Shown: piece after piece, positions 36,319 to 46,231 of the stretch
How the letters are laid out: every line of letters starts with the position of its first letter
How positions within the stretch are numbered: the first letter of the stretch is position 1
Source of the DNA: Paludibacteraceae bacterium
GTDB lineage: Bacteria; Bacteroidota; Bacteroidia; Bacteroidales; Paludibacteraceae
Assembly: GCA_024399835.1 (NCBI GenBank)
Contig: JAKSNK010000011.1
Span: forward strand, 1-57,517
Direction: 5' to 3'
Length of the DNA: 57,517 nucleotides
Translations under genes and position numbers: made by a program
The notes under the pieces: generated by a model
The model's input: only the letters and a program-made list of their open reading frames with translations
Databases searched by the model: none
Told to the model about the DNA's origin: nothing

Positions 36319-38190
36319 ATGAAATATAATTACTTCCGCTTTTTAGTATGTTTGATGATGGGGTGCTTGTTGTTGGCACCTGAGGTGACTAATGCTGCGC
36401 CTGCTAAAGGTAAGGATTCGAAATATGCCAAGAATAAATTGGACTTGTACCAGATTCACAACTTGAGTTTGTGGGGCGGTATAGGGTATTCCGGCATGGT
36501 AAATAAGCACCCGATGGAATACAACTTGGGCGTGGACGGAACATCCAAGTTTGTCGGTGGAGCAGGAGGAATGTTGGGCGTTGGCTATGAGTGGCACTAC
36601 AAGAAATTTATGCTGTCCGTAGGTCCTGAATTTCGCTTGCTGTCCAGTACGGATAAATTGTCTTATGAAGATAAGTACAGCATTGTCGGTACAGACCCTG
36701 CTTCCCCGTATGTTTTGCCGGGACAAATCAAGTACTTTGATTTGCAGAATATGCGCGAAAACCATGCGGTCGGTCAGATTATGTTGCCCGTTATGGTCGG
36801 TGGTAACTGGGAAGAAACAGATATCCCGATGTATTTTATGGCAGGTGTCAAAGTGGGTTATACTGTATTGAAAAGTTACAAGCAGAAAGCAGATTTGGAG
36901 ACCACTTTGCATGATGATATGGCAATGGATCCTTTGTGGCGTAATATTCGCGATTTGGGAACCGAGAAATATATTTCCAAAGGTAAAAACAATTTCGGTT
37001 TGGATGTTGCACTTAGTGCAGAAGTCGGACTGACTTTGGATAAATATCTTCCTGCCGAGTTCCAGAGTGAGAATGAAGACCGCCGTTATCCGTGGCACAT
37101 GCGTGTGGCGTTGTTTATGGATTACGGATTGCCTCTGCATACCGTCGGCAACCCCGACATTGCTATGCGTACTGCTACCGAGTCGGAAATGACAACGGCT
37201 TCGTTCTTTGATTCGTACAACGAGTCTAAGGTCAATTCGTTGCTGGTAGGTGCTAAATTCACTGCCTTGCTGCAGTTGAACAGACCGAAACAAATGAAAC
37301 CCAAGAACCCGTATGTGGTGATTCATTTGATAAATGGTCGCACCAACAAACCTGAGCAGGCAGAAGTGTCAATCACTCGTGTCAGCACGGGGCGTGCGCT
37401 GAAAAAGAATGCAAACTCCAAGGGTATGATTGTGCAACGCTCTGCTCCGGGAGATTATACTGTTTCTGTCAAAAAACCGGGTTACTTGCCGGTTGATCCT
37501 GCTTCCATTACTTTGGTGCAAGACCAAAACAACGACTTGAAGATGAAGCTGGATACCACTACTTTTGTATTGTGGCCTATTCCTGTCTTCACTTGCACGA
37601 TTCGTGATAGCAAGACGGGTGCTTTGATTCCTGCTACGGTATCTTTGATAGAGAATCATGAAGACGACAGTAAACCAATCGCCCAACTCAAGCAGGATGT
37701 GCTCAAGGGCTCTGTTTCCTATGAGTTGCCGATGGGTCAAGACTATAGTGCATTGGTCAATGCCGAGAACTACCAGCAACAGATTTATCAAATCGGTGTG
37801 CAGGACTTGTATGATATCAACAAGGAATTTACTTTGGATCCAATTGAAAAGGGTCGCACTTATGTGATTCAAAACTTGTTCTTTGCTTCGGCAGAAACCA
37901 CTATTCTGCCTCAGTCCGAACCGTCGTTGCAGGAGTTGTTTGATTACTTGAACGATAATCCTGAGATTCGTATTCGTATCGTCGGTCATACCGACTGGGT
38001 TGGTACGGATCGCGATAACCAAATCTTGTCAGAAGGTCGTGCTAAGAGCGTTAAACAGTCAATGGTGGATCGTGGTATAGATCCGTCGCGTATAGAAACG
38101 GAAGGTAAGGGTGAATCCATGCCTATTGACACCAACGAGACTGAAGAAGGTCGTCAAAACAACCGCCGTGTAGAATTTACAATCTTGTAA
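36319..38190 (+). CDS. Barrel-OmpA peptidoglycan-anchoring protein
   Basis: 623 aa from the ATG at 36319, chosen because it opens a clear signal peptide (MKYNYFRFLVCLMMGCLLLA) right after the previous stop codon. Residues about 30-325 form a beta-barrel. About 325-500 hold two carboxypeptidase-regulatory/Ig-like domains (VIHLINGRTNKPEQAEVSI and FTCTIRDSKTGALIPATVSL). The C-terminal 110 residues are an OmpA-like domain with IRIVGHTDWVGTDRDNQILS and GRQNNRRVEF, which binds meso-diaminopimelate in peptidoglycan. It is likely the cell-wall anchor for the surface operon 32279-39692. Confidence 0.85.
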   Translation: MKYNYFRFLVCLMMGCLLLAPEVTNAAPAKGKDSKYAKNKLDLYQIHNLSLWGGIGYSGMVNKHPMEYNLGVDGTSKFVGGAGGMLGVGYEWHYKKFMLSVGPEFRLLSSTDKLSYEDKYSIVGTDPASPYVLPGQIKYFDLQNMRENHAVGQIMLPVMVGGNWEETDIPMYFMAGVKVGYTVLKSYKQKADLETTLHDDMAMDPLWRNIRDLGTEKYISKGKNNFGLDVALSAEVGLTLDKYLPAEFQSENEDRRYPWHMRVALFMDYGLPLHTVGNPDIAMRTATESEMTTASFFDSYNESKVNSLLVGAKFTALLQLNRPKQMKPKNPYVVIHLINGRTNKPEQAEVSITRVSTGRALKKNANSKGMIVQRSAPGDYTVSVKKPGYLPVDPASITLVQDQNNDLKMKLDTTTFVLWPIPVFTCTIRDSKTGALIPATVSLIENHEDDSKPIAQLKQDVLKGSVSYELPMGQDYSALVNAENYQQQIYQIGVQDLYDINKEFTLDPIEKGRTYVIQNLFFASAETTILPQSEPSLQELFDYLNDNPEIRIRIVGHTDWVGTDRDNQILSEGRAKSVKQSMVDRGIDPSRIETEGKGESMPIDTNETEEGRQNNRRVEFTIL

Positions 38191-38213
38191 AATATAAGTA
38201 TAATTTTAGTTTT

Positions 38214-39692
38214 ATGAAAAAGATTCTTTCTCTTTTGATGGCATCAGTCCTAATCATGGGACTCTATGCCGCACCCGTTCGCAAACATGCGAGTAAGAAA
38301 ATGGTTCGTCCTGAAAAAGCAATGATGCGCAAAGCATCCCATGCTGCTATGGCAACGAGTTTGACTATGGATGCAGGTACTTTGGTATCTTATGGTGTTA
38401 ACCCCGATGGTACTTATAATCTGCAGTTGGACTTGTTTGATGGAGCAACATGGCTTCCGTATATGGTAGTATTCATTTATCCGTCCAGCGATACGGATAT
38501 TTCCGGTACTTATAATGCAGACAACGAGAATGTTGGTATTGAAAGTTCCTATTTTTACTTTGGCGAAGGAGATGATGATTACGACTACATGGGGGATGAC
38601 TTTACCATGACTATTACCAAAACCGGCAGCACTTATTCCGTTAGCGGCTCTTTTACATCTTTCTTTGATGAAATAGCATATACTTTCTCAGCCAATAATA
38701 TCGAACTTGTGGCAGAAGACGCGTATAATTTTGATTTTGAGCCGGACGAGGTAATCACCATCAATTATACACCGACTTCGTATGAATTGGATGACAGTGA
38801 TTTCGATACATACGGTGTGTTGTATGCTTACTTGGATGGTTCGGAATATCAAATGGTTTTGGAATTTAATGTAGATAACGAAATCGCTCAAATTCCTGCA
38901 GGTGTTTATCCTATTGACGCAACTTATGCTCCTAATACCGTCACGGCTTCTCCGGGTGGTGATGACATGTATGACTATGGCAGTTATATCATGACGGATA
39001 TTGATGAAGAAGGTTATGGCGCTGCTTACTACCTTGTTTCCGGCACGGTTACGGTTAGTTATGATCAGGATGGTGCTATGACGATTGCCGTTGCGGCTAC
39101 TACTGCTAAGGGTTCTACGGTGGATGTAACCTATACCGCCGGTCCGGCTCCAACTCCCATAGATGGCATTACCATTGTGTTTGCCGACTATATGAGTCAT
39201 AAGGACGATCTTTCTTTCACGGCTAAAAATGTTACTTTCGCTCCTGCAAAGGGAAGTGCAACCAATAATCCTCCTTATGTGATCAATGAAAATTCGTACG
39301 ATGCACGCTTCTATGCAGGCAGTAAGTTGACGATTAGTTATGTGAGCGAGATGGTACAGATTGATTTCTACATTTCCGAAAAGGGCTTGAAGCGTCAGGC
39401 AACCATCACACCGTCTTCCGGTCAAATGAATTATGATATGGCAAACGGTATCGTTTCTTGGACGGGAAATGCTTCGTCCGTGACATTCTCTGTAGGTACA
39501 TCTTCTGACTATGGCACGGAGACCGGCGCAGGTCAGTTTGACTTTACCAAAGTCGTTATCGCTCCTGCTTCAGCCAGCGGTTGGACGGATGTAATCATGC
39601 GTGACAAGGTGATGAAATTCATTCATAACGGTCGCTTGATGATTCGTCACGAGAACCGTATATGGGATGCTATGGGTACGATTATTCGCTAA
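38214..39692 (+). CDS. Secreted beta-rich protein with a shared C-terminal tail
   Basis: 492 aa with signal peptide MKKILSLLMASVLIMGLYAA. The mature part has two repeats of an acidic, Tyr/Asp-rich beta domain (about residues 50-180 and 185-310; each opens with a TYNLQLDLF- or EYQMVLEFN-type strand and includes an I-SGTYNA or IPAGVYPIDATYA turn). A third beta domain (320-455) follows. The last 35 residues (GWTDVIMRDKVMKFIHNGRL...) closely parallel the tail of the 4213-aa protein. No enzyme motif is recognised. It is last in the operon, 23 nt after the OmpA gene. Confidence 0.65.
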   Translation: MKKILSLLMASVLIMGLYAAPVRKHASKKMVRPEKAMMRKASHAAMATSLTMDAGTLVSYGVNPDGTYNLQLDLFDGATWLPYMVVFIYPSSDTDISGTYNADNENVGIESSYFYFGEGDDDYDYMGDDFTMTITKTGSTYSVSGSFTSFFDEIAYTFSANNIELVAEDAYNFDFEPDEVITINYTPTSYELDDSDFDTYGVLYAYLDGSEYQMVLEFNVDNEIAQIPAGVYPIDATYAPNTVTASPGGDDMYDYGSYIMTDIDEEGYGAAYYLVSGTVTVSYDQDGAMTIAVAATTAKGSTVDVTYTAGPAPTPIDGITIVFADYMSHKDDLSFTAKNVTFAPAKGSATNNPPYVINENSYDARFYAGSKLTISYVSEMVQIDFYISEKGLKRQATITPSSGQMNYDMANGIVSWTGNASSVTFSVGTSSDYGTETGAGQFDFTKVVIAPASASGWTDVIMRDKVMKFIHNGRLMIRHENRIWDAMGTIIR

Positions 39693-39725
39693 AACGAATA
39701 GAAAGTACGGACAAAATAGAAAAAA

Positions 39726-39759
39726 TGGCTCTGTAATTTGGCAGAGTCATTTTTTTTTT
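39726..39759 (+). terminator. Terminator of the surface operon, overlapping the pnp promoter
   Basis: Stem TGGCTCTG (39726-39733) with CAGAGTCA (39742-39749, one G-T pair), 8-nt loop, then a run of ten T's. The TTTG -33 element of the next promoter lies in the loop. Confidence 0.75.
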
Positions 39760-39768
39760 GTATCTTTG
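39737..39768 (+). promoter_or_regulatory. Promoter of pnp
   Basis: TTTG (39737-39740), 20-nt spacer, TATCTTTG (39761-39768). It gives a leader of about 70 nt before pnp. Confidence 0.65.
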
Positions 39769-39844
39769 CAACGACATTTAGGGTCTGAAAAAATAATCGG
39801 ACACAATACGGTGTCCTATCGTTTAATTTAAACATTTTAGTACA

Positions 39845-42112
39845 ATGAACATTGTTACAAAAGAGATTGCTTTGCCGGATGGTCGTATCGTCAAGTTGGA
39901 GACAGGTAAACTGGCTAAGCAAGCCGATGGTGCAGTAATGGCTACCATTGGTAACACGATGATTTTGGCTACTGTTTGCAGTGCCAAAGATGCAGTTCCC
40001 GGTACGGATTTTATGCCGTTGACCGTGGAGTACAAAGAAAAATTTGCCAGTGCAGGTCGTTTCCCGGGCGGTTTTACCCGTCGTGAGGGCAAGGCATCGG
40101 ATTATGAGATTTTGATTGCTCGTTTGATTGACCGCGCTTTGCGCCCGTTGTTCCCCGCTACTTATCACGCAGAGACATTTGTTAATGTCACTATGTATAG
40201 TGCTGACGGAGTAGATATGCCCGAGTCGATAGCCGGTTTGGCTGCCGGTGCAGCACTCGCTTGCTCCGACATACCTTTTGAGGGTCCCGTTTCAGAAGTG
40301 CGTGTAGCGCGTGTGAACGGAGAGATGGTGATTAACCCGACCTTTGAGCAATGCGAACATGCAGACTTGGAGTTGATGGTGGCTGCTACCTATGACAATA
40401 TCATGATGGTAGAGGGTGAGATGAAAGAAGTGCCCGAAAGCGTTATGCTGGAAGCAATCAAGGCAGCTCACGAAGCAATCAAACCTCAATGTCTCGCTAT
40501 CAACGAGATGATGAAGGAGTATGGCAAAGAGGTAAAACGCGAGTATTGCCACGAGGTAAATGATGACGAACTCCGTCAAGCCGTTCATGACTTCTCTTAT
40601 GCCCGTGCATACGCACAAGCTACCAGCGCTGATACGGATAAGCATCATCGTGAAGCCATGTTCTCGCAGATTTGTGCAGACTTTAAGGAAGAAAAACTGG
40701 AATATATGCAGCAGCGTGCTGAGGCACTTGGTGTAGATGTGGACGAGATTGCCGCTATGGTTGATCGTTATTACCACGATGTTGAAAAAGAGGCAATGCG
40801 CCGTGCCGTGTTGGACGAAGGCAAACGATTGGATGGCCGTAAAACGACTGATATTCGTCCTATCTGGTGCGAAGTGGGTTATCTGCCCGGTCCTCACGGA
40901 TCGAGTATCTTTACCCGTGGCGAGACACAGTCTCTCTCTACGGTTACTCTGGGTACTGCCCGTGACGAGAAAATGGTGGACGAAGCCCTTATTCAGGGTT
41001 CGGAGCGTTTCCTGCTGCACTACAACTTCCCGCCGTTTGCTACCGGCGAGGCAAAAGCCGCTCGTGGCGTAGGTCGCCGTGAAATTGGTCATGGCAATTT
41101 GGCTTGCCGTGCGCTCAAGAATATGATTCCCGAAGATTTCCCCTACAGCGTGCGCGTAGTATCGGATATTTTGGAGAGTAACGGTTCGTCGTCTATGGCA
41201 ACCGTTTGTGCCGGTACACTTGCTTTGATGGATGCCGGTGTACCTATCAAAAAGCCCGTTAGCGGTATTGCAATGGGTATGATTAGCGAACTTGTGGGCG
41301 ATAAACTGAATTATAAGATTTTGTCGGATATTTTGGGTGACGAGGATCACTTGGGCGACATGGACTTTAAGACCACGGGTACACGCGACGGTTTGACCGC
41401 TTGCCAAATGGATATCAAGGTGGACGGTTTGAGTTATGAGGTATTGGAGAATGCTTTGGCTCAGGCACATCAGGCACGCATGTATATCCTTGACAAGATT
41501 TTGGAGACTATGCCTGCTCCCCGTCCTGACCTCAAACCCCATGCTCCGCGTATCACTACTTTCTATATTCCGAAAGACCTTATCGGTGCTGTGATTGGTC
41601 CCGGCGGTAAGGTTATTCAAGGTATCCAAGCCGAGACAGGCGCAGTAGTCAGCATTGACGAAGACGAAAAGGGCGGTAAGGTGGAAATCGCTTCCAATAA
41701 CGGTGAGGCAATGGCAGCTGCTATGGCTAAGATTAAAGCCATCGTTGCTATGCCGGAAATCGGAGAAACCTATGAAGCTACCGTCAGAAGCATTATGCCT
41801 TATGGCTGCTTCGTAGAGTTCATGCCCGGCAAAGAGGGTCTGTTGCATATTTCCGAAATAGATTGGAAACGCTACGAGACTATGGAAGAAACCGGCATCA
41901 AGGAGGGCGACAAGGTTATGATCAAACTGCTTGAGATAGACGAGAAGACCGGTAAGTTCCGTCTGAGTGCCCGCGCTCTGAAAGAAAAACCCGAAGGGTA
42001 TGTAGAGCCGGAGCGTCCTGCCCGTCCTGCCAGAGGTGACCGCGGACCGAGACCTGAGCGTCGTGGTTCACGCCCGGAGCATCGCGAACATCATGAACAT
42101 CATGAAGAATAA
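39845..42112 (+). CDS. pnp: Polyribonucleotide nucleotidyltransferase (PNPase)
   Basis: A phosphorolytic 3'-5' exoribonuclease, 755 aa. It has two RNase PH-like cores ([20 protein letters not shown] in the first; [20 protein letters not shown] and [17 protein letters not shown] in the second) separated by the alpha-helical domain. A KH domain ([19 protein letters not shown]) and an S1 domain ([20 protein letters not shown]) follow. The C-terminus is an Arg/Pro/His-rich tail ([20 protein letters not shown]) probably contacting RNA. It is preceded by its own promoter and followed by a hairpin. Confidence 0.97.
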   Translation: MNIVTKEIALPDGRIVKLETGKLAKQADGAVMATIGNTMILATVCSAKDAVPGTDFMPLTVEYKEKFASAGRFPGGFTRREGKASDYEILIARLIDRALRPLFPATYHAETFVNVTMYSADGVDMPESIAGLAAGAALACSDIPFEGPVSEVRVARVNGEMVINPTFEQCEHADLELMVAATYDNIMMVEGEMKEVPESVMLEAIKAAHEAIKPQCLAINEMMKEYGKEVKREYCHEVNDDELRQAVHDFSYARAYAQATSADTDKHHREAMFSQICADFKEEKLEYMQQRAEALGVDVDEIAAMVDRYYHDVEKEAMRRAVLDEGKRLDGRKTTDIRPIWCEVGYLPGPHGSSIFTRGETQSLSTVTLGTARDEKMVDEALIQGSERFLLHYNFPPFATGEAKAARGVGRREIGHGNLACRALKNMIPEDFPYSVRVVSDILESNGSSSMATVCAGTLALMDAGVPIKKPVSGIAMGMISELVGDKLNYKILSDILGDEDHLGDMDFKTTGTRDGLTACQMDIKVDGLSYEVLENALAQAHQARMYILDKILETMPAPRPDLKPHAPRITTFYIPKDLIGAVIGPGGKVIQGIQAETGAVVSIDEDEKGGKVEIASNNGEAMAAAMAKIKAIVAMPEIGETYEATVRSIMPYGCFVEFMPGKEGLLHISEIDWKRYETMEETGIKEGDKVMIKLLEIDEKTGKFRLSARALKEKPEGYVEPERPARPARGDRGPRPERRGSRPEHREHHEHHEE

Positions 42113-42117
42113 GTAAG

Positions 42118-42150
42118 ATAAGCCCCAATATGACAAGTGTTGGGGCTTAT
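42118..42150 (+). terminator. Hairpin after pnp
   Basis: An 11-bp perfect stem ATAAGCCCCAA/TTGGGGCTTAT with an 11-nt loop. The T-tract is weak, so termination may be partial. Confidence 0.6.
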
Positions 42151-42195
42151 TTGAAGGCAAATTAATAGTATAGAACACTTTAGCATAACAAAAAT

Positions 42196-44769
42196 ATGGT
42201 ATCTTCTTTTAAAACACTATTCCGAGAAATGACCAAAATGACCGTCCTCAGCATGGTTATTTATGTTGTTTTGTTTGTGGCGCTATGGCTGATGGAAATG
42301 GCTCACCCTGCATTAAAGGGCGAATTACTGCAATGGAATGATTTGGCGTTTATTGTGGGTATTCCTGCCAGCGTGTTGGGAACGGCTTATGTGCTGACTA
42401 TTCGTAATCCGAAGAACTATTTGGGATTCTATTTAGGTGTAGCAATGTCTGTCCTGTTGGCATGGCAGTTCTATTTGCAAGGCAGTTATGACTTGGTGAT
42501 TCTATACATTGCTATTTTTATTCCTTTCCAATTGCGCTCTTTGTTCCGTTGGCGCAAAGATACGATGGAAGAACATGAGGACGAAGGGGCTTTTATGCCG
42601 GAATTCTTATCGAAGAAGCATGCCCTGTTTACTCAACTGATTGCGATAACGATTGTTGCTATTGATTATGTTATTGCCACCAAGGTAATTAACCATGACG
42701 GCTGGTTGGATAATTCGGCTATCAAGGTTGCCGGTGCCTGCACCATCGCTTCCTCGTTCTTGGCGAACTTTTGGATGATATACAAGAAAAATGATGCTTG
42801 GCTATGCTGGGTGTTCTATTGCACAGCAGGGTTGGTCTTGTTTATTTTGATTGGTAATATCTTCTCGATTGTGCTATTCCTGATTATGCTGGTTATCAAT
42901 ATGAATGCTCAATTTGCTTGGCTTAAGATTACGGGATTGGACCATTTCGGTTGGATGGGTAATCGTGAGCGAATAGAGAGATTGCTGGAGCAACATAACA
43001 AGGCACTTTTGCAACGCGACGGACGCCGTGAGATTGTGCTGCAACGACAGGAACAGTGGCTGCTGAAGCAATTGGAGCAGAACCGTATAAGACAAAGCAA
43101 TCTGTTAACACAGAAAAACGCTATACAAGTCAAGTTCGCGCATATCGTGGATGTGGTCAATCGCCGTATCTTTGATGGCGAGATAGAAATACAGAACGGT
43201 ATCATTACGCGTATTACCGAGGCAGTCGTACCCGCTTCGGCGCCGTATATATTGCCGGGCTTTTATGATGCGCATATTCATATCGAGTCCACGCTTTTGC
43301 TGCCTGAATATTATGCCCGTATGGCGGTGGAACAGGGTACGATAGGTGCTATTTGCGACCCGCATGAGATAGCCAATGTGTTGGGAACGAGTGGAGTGGA
43401 GTATATGATAAAGAACGGCAAAAAGGTCAATTTCTATTTCAATTTCGCTGCTCCGTCGTGTGTGCCTGCTACACCGTTTGAAACATCAGGCGCTACATTG
43501 GACGCGAAGGATATCAAGGAACTGCTCAAGCGCGAAGAAATATACGGTTTAGGTGAGGTGATGAATGTGCCGGGTGTGCTGAACAAAGACCCCGAACTGA
43601 TGCGTAAGATAGAGGAAACCTTGGCATGCGGCAAGGCAGTTGACGGTCATGCGCCGGGCGTGATGGGTGACGCCCTGTCTGCTTACCATGCTGCAGGCAT
43701 AACCACCGACCACGAGTGTACTACGATAGAGGAGGCGCGCGAGCGTATCAAGGAGGGTATGCTTGTACAGGTGCGTGAGGGTTCTGCTGCTTGCGACTTT
43801 GACCAACTGTGGCAAATCATTGCGGAAGCGCCTGAGCAAGTCATGTTCTGCTCGGACGACAAGTATCCTGACGAACTGGCAAAGGGTTATATTAACGAGA
43901 TGTGCCGTCGCGCCGTGCATAACGGTGTCGATGTGATGGATGTGCTGACTGCCGCCTGTGTTACTCCCGTGCGCCACTATGGACTCAAATCGGGCTTGCT
44001 GCAAGTGGGCGACTCGGCTGACTTTATTGTGGTGGACAATCTGCGCGAGTTCAATCTGTCGGAGACATATATCCATGGTAAACAAGTGGTGGAGGACGGT
44101 ATTTTTACCAGCCGGCTCATTATTGACGGCACACCCGAGGAAATGCCTTATCCCAACCATTTCCTGGCAAACAAGATAACCGTAGAGGATATACATGTTA
44201 CTCCGCAGGAGGGGCAACTCAAGGTGATTGCTTCTACCGAAGGTTCGTTGCTGACCAAGCAGGTTTTGGTAACTCCTAAGGTTGAGAACGGCAATGTGGT
44301 GAGCGATACGGATAACGATGTGCTCAAATTGGTTTGCCTCAGTCGCCATTCCGACCAAAAACCTGCGGTGGCATTTATTCGCGGTTTCGGACTCAAACAA
44401 GGTGCGTTGGCATCGACGATTGGTCATGATGCGCATAATATCATCGCTTTGGGTGCTACCGACAAGGATATCGTGGATGCTGTCAATGCCCTGATAGATT
44501 TGAAGGGCGGTTTAATGGTATCGGATGGCAAGGAAATGGTCGAATTGATGTTGCCCGTAGCCGGATTGATGTCTTACCGCGACGGTGACAAGGTGGCACG
44601 CCGTCATCATCAACTCAAAAATATCGCCGAACGCATAGGATGTAAATATAAGGCACCGTTTATGACCTTGGCATTTATGTCTTTGAGCGTTATCCCCGAA
44701 CTCAAACTGACCGACAAAGGTCTGTTTGACGGCACTAAATTTGAGTTTACGGACTTGTGGGTGAAGTGA
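42196..44769 (+). CDS. ade: PnuC-type transporter fused to adenine deaminase
   Basis: 857 aa in one uninterrupted frame. Residues about 1-245 have seven or eight hydrophobic helices with the two related halves of the PnuC family (NPKNYLGFYLGVAMSVLLAW in the first; KKNDAWLCWVFYCTAGLVLF in the second). PnuC proteins facilitate uptake of nicotinamide riboside, thiamine or riboflavin and trap them by intracellular modification. About 250-305 is a charged coiled helix (RERIERLLEQHNKALLQRDG). From about 310 onward is a full adenine deaminase: PGFYDAHIHIES (metal HxH), CDPHEIANVLG, DGHAPGVMGD, TTDHECT, CSDDKYPDEL and the C-terminal GFGLKQGALASTIGHDAHN. This enzyme makes hypoxanthine from adenine. 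The fusion suggests purine uptake coupled to deamination. Confidence 0.85.
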   Translation: MVSSFKTLFREMTKMTVLSMVIYVVLFVALWLMEMAHPALKGELLQWNDLAFIVGIPASVLGTAYVLTIRNPKNYLGFYLGVAMSVLLAWQFYLQGSYDLVILYIAIFIPFQLRSLFRWRKDTMEEHEDEGAFMPEFLSKKHALFTQLIAITIVAIDYVIATKVINHDGWLDNSAIKVAGACTIASSFLANFWMIYKKNDAWLCWVFYCTAGLVLFILIGNIFSIVLFLIMLVINMNAQFAWLKITGLDHFGWMGNRERIERLLEQHNKALLQRDGRREIVLQRQEQWLLKQLEQNRIRQSNLLTQKNAIQVKFAHIVDVVNRRIFDGEIEIQNGIITRITEAVVPASAPYILPGFYDAHIHIESTLLLPEYYARMAVEQGTIGAICDPHEIANVLGTSGVEYMIKNGKKVNFYFNFAAPSCVPATPFETSGATLDAKDIKELLKREEIYGLGEVMNVPGVLNKDPELMRKIEETLACGKAVDGHAPGVMGDALSAYHAAGITTDHECTTIEEARERIKEGMLVQVREGSAACDFDQLWQIIAEAPEQVMFCSDDKYPDELAKGYINEMCRRAVHNGVDVMDVLTAACVTPVRHYGLKSGLLQVGDSADFIVVDNLREFNLSETYIHGKQVVEDGIFTSRLIIDGTPEEMPYPNHFLANKITVEDIHVTPQEGQLKVIASTEGSLLTKQVLVTPKVENGNVVSDTDNDVLKLVCLSRHSDQKPAVAFIRGFGLKQGALASTIGHDAHNIIALGATDKDIVDAVNALIDLKGGLMVSDGKEMVELMLPVAGLMSYRDGDKVARRHHQLKNIAERIGCKYKAPFMTLAFMSLSVIPELKLTDKGLFDGTKFEFTDLWVK

Positions 44770-44773
44770 AAAT

Positions 44774-44817
44774 AGTATAGGATGAGTATAGGATGAGTAT
44801 AGGATGAGTATAGGATA
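44774..44817 (+). repeat. 11-bp tandem array AGTATAGGATG x4
   Basis: Four head-to-tail 11-bp units (the last ends ATA). They fill the gap between the deaminase fusion and the pseudouridine synthase, ending 6 nt before the latter's ATG and so occupying its ribosome-binding region. Confidence 0.9.
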
Positions 44818-44823
44818 AGAGGT

Positions 44824-45561
44824 ATGCGCTACGAACTCAAACATCCCAAAGTACAACTATTGTATGAGGACGAACACCTTATTGTGGTGAATAAGGAACG
44901 CGGTTTTTTGACGGTTGCCACCCATTCGGGAGCAACCCAACAAACGGTTTTCTCTGTTCTCAAGGCATACCAACGCCGTCAAAATCCTCGCAATGGTATT
45001 TATGTGGTACATCGCTTAGACCGCGAGACAAGCGGTGTGCTGGTGTGGGCTAAAACACCCAAAATGCAGCAGTATATGCGAACCTATTGGCGCGAGATAG
45101 TGACTGACCGAACTTATGTTGCTTTGGTAGAAGGTATCTTAGACCAAAAGGAGGGACAAATTCGCTCGTGGTTGACCGAAGATAAACAGAACTATGTGAC
45201 TTATTCGTCGCCCTATGATGATGGCGGACAGCTTGCTATCACAAACTACAAGGTCATCAAGGAATGTCCTGCTTCTAAACACTCTACTTCTCCCTCTCTT
45301 TCAGGAGAGGGCAAGGGTGGGGCATATTCCCTCGTCGAACTGCATTTGGAAACAGGACGAACCAATCAAATTCGTGTTCAGTTGGCTTCTATCGGTCATC
45401 CTGTTGTGGGCGACCGCAAATATGGTCATGGCAACGACAACAGTCCTGTGGACCGCTTATGCCTGCATGCCAAGGTGCTGGAATTTATCCATCCTGCTAC
45501 CGAACAGGTCGTTCGCTTTGAGAGCCCCGTTCCGAAAGAATTCCGTAAATTACTCCAATAA
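44824..45561 (+). CDS. RluA-family pseudouridine synthase with a palindromic insertion
   Basis: 245 aa, isomerising uridines in rRNA or tRNA; the target is not decidable. Motif II with the catalytic aspartate is [18 protein letters not shown], and motif III is [30 protein letters not shown]. No S4 domain is present. Between VIKECPA and YSLVELHLE lies an extra, Ser/Gly-rich stretch ([14 protein letters not shown]), encoded by a GC-rich palindromic element at about 45285-45325 and absent from the family pattern I know. The 3' end overlaps the convergent trmD by 12 nt. Confidence 0.88.
   Translation: MRYELKHPKVQLLYEDEHLIVVNKERGFLTVATHSGATQQTVFSVLKAYQRRQNPRNGIYVVHRLDRETSGVLVWAKTPKMQQYMRTYWREIVTDRTYVALVEGILDQKEGQIRSWLTEDKQNYVTYSSPYDDGGQLAITNYKVIKECPASKHSTSPSLSGEGKGGAYSLVELHLETGRTNQIRVQLASIGHPVVGDRKYGHGNDNSPVDRLCLHAKVLEFIHPATEQVVRFESPVPKEFRKLLQ
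45292..45311. repeat. Palindromic element inside the pseudouridine synthase gene
   Basis: CCCTCTC (45292-45298) pairs with GAGAGGG (45305-45311) around TTTCAG, followed by CAAGGGTGGGG. It is in frame and encodes [12 protein letters not shown] similar CCCTCT/AGAGGG palindrome is intergenic at 14394-14407. Confidence 0.6.
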
Positions 45562-46224
45562 ATCCGGTCTGCGTTCCCGGGTATGACGGAGGGACTCTTC
45601 GTAGAGCCAATCCTCCACTTTGGCTTGGTTGCCGCTAATCAGTATGTCCGGCACACGCCAACCCTTGTATTCGGCAGGGCGCGTATAGACTCCTGCTTCC
45701 AATAGACCGTCCTGAAAACTGTCATTCAGGGCGCTTTCTATATCTCCCAAAGCACCCGGCAACAGGCGCACAATAGCGTCCGTCATAATGGCAGCAGGCA
45801 TCTCGCCTCCCGTCAGGACATAGTCGCCTATCGTGTATTCCTTGGTAATAAAATGGTCACGCACACGCTGGTCAACCCCCTTGTAATGCCCGCACAGAAT
45901 AATCAAATTCTTGCAGAGCGAGAGCGTATTGGCTGCTTTTTGGTCAAACTTCTCTCCGTCAGGGGCGGTAAAGATGACTTCGTCATAGTCGCGCTCGGCT
46001 TTGAGTGCGGATATACAGCGGTCAATGGGTTCGATCTGCAATACCATGCCTGCCCCAAAACCGAAGGCGTAATCGTCCACCTTGCGATGTTTGTCCAAAG
46101 TGTAATCGCGCAGGTTATGCACATATATTTCGGCAAGCCCTTTGTCTTTGGCACGCTGAACGATAGAATGGTTGAGAGGTGACTCCAACAACTCGGGGCA
46201 ACAGGTAATGATATCTATTCTCAT
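45550..46224 (-). CDS. trmD: tRNA (guanine-N1)-methyltransferase TrmD
   Basis: The SPOUT-fold enzyme making m1G37 in tRNAs, which prevents +1 frameshifting; 224 aa. It has [21 protein letters not shown], the SAM-binding trefoil knot [15 protein letters not shown] and [20 protein letters not shown], and [21 protein letters not shown] with the catalytic Asp region. It is the last gene of the minus-strand LOG-DUF4271-hemD-rnpA-yidD-trmD series. The 52-nt gap to yidD consists of 11-bp duplications. Confidence 0.97.
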   Translation of the reverse strand: MRIDIITCCPELLESPLNHSIVQRAKDKGLAEIYVHNLRDYTLDKHRKVDDYAFGFGAGMVLQIEPIDRCISALKAERDYDEVIFTAPDGEKFDQKAANTLSLCKNLIILCGHYKGVDQRVRDHFITKEYTIGDYVLTGGEMPAAIMTDAIVRLLPGALGDIESALNDSFQDGLLEAGVYTRPAEYKGWRVPDILISGNQAKVEDWLYEESLRHTRERRPDLLE

Positions 46225-46231
46225 TATATAC

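Noticed and set aside
40292-41848. A 518-codon minus-strand frame inside pnp
   Set aside because: Antisense to well-conserved PNPase; composition is His/Asn/Cys-rich without structure. A codon-bias shadow.
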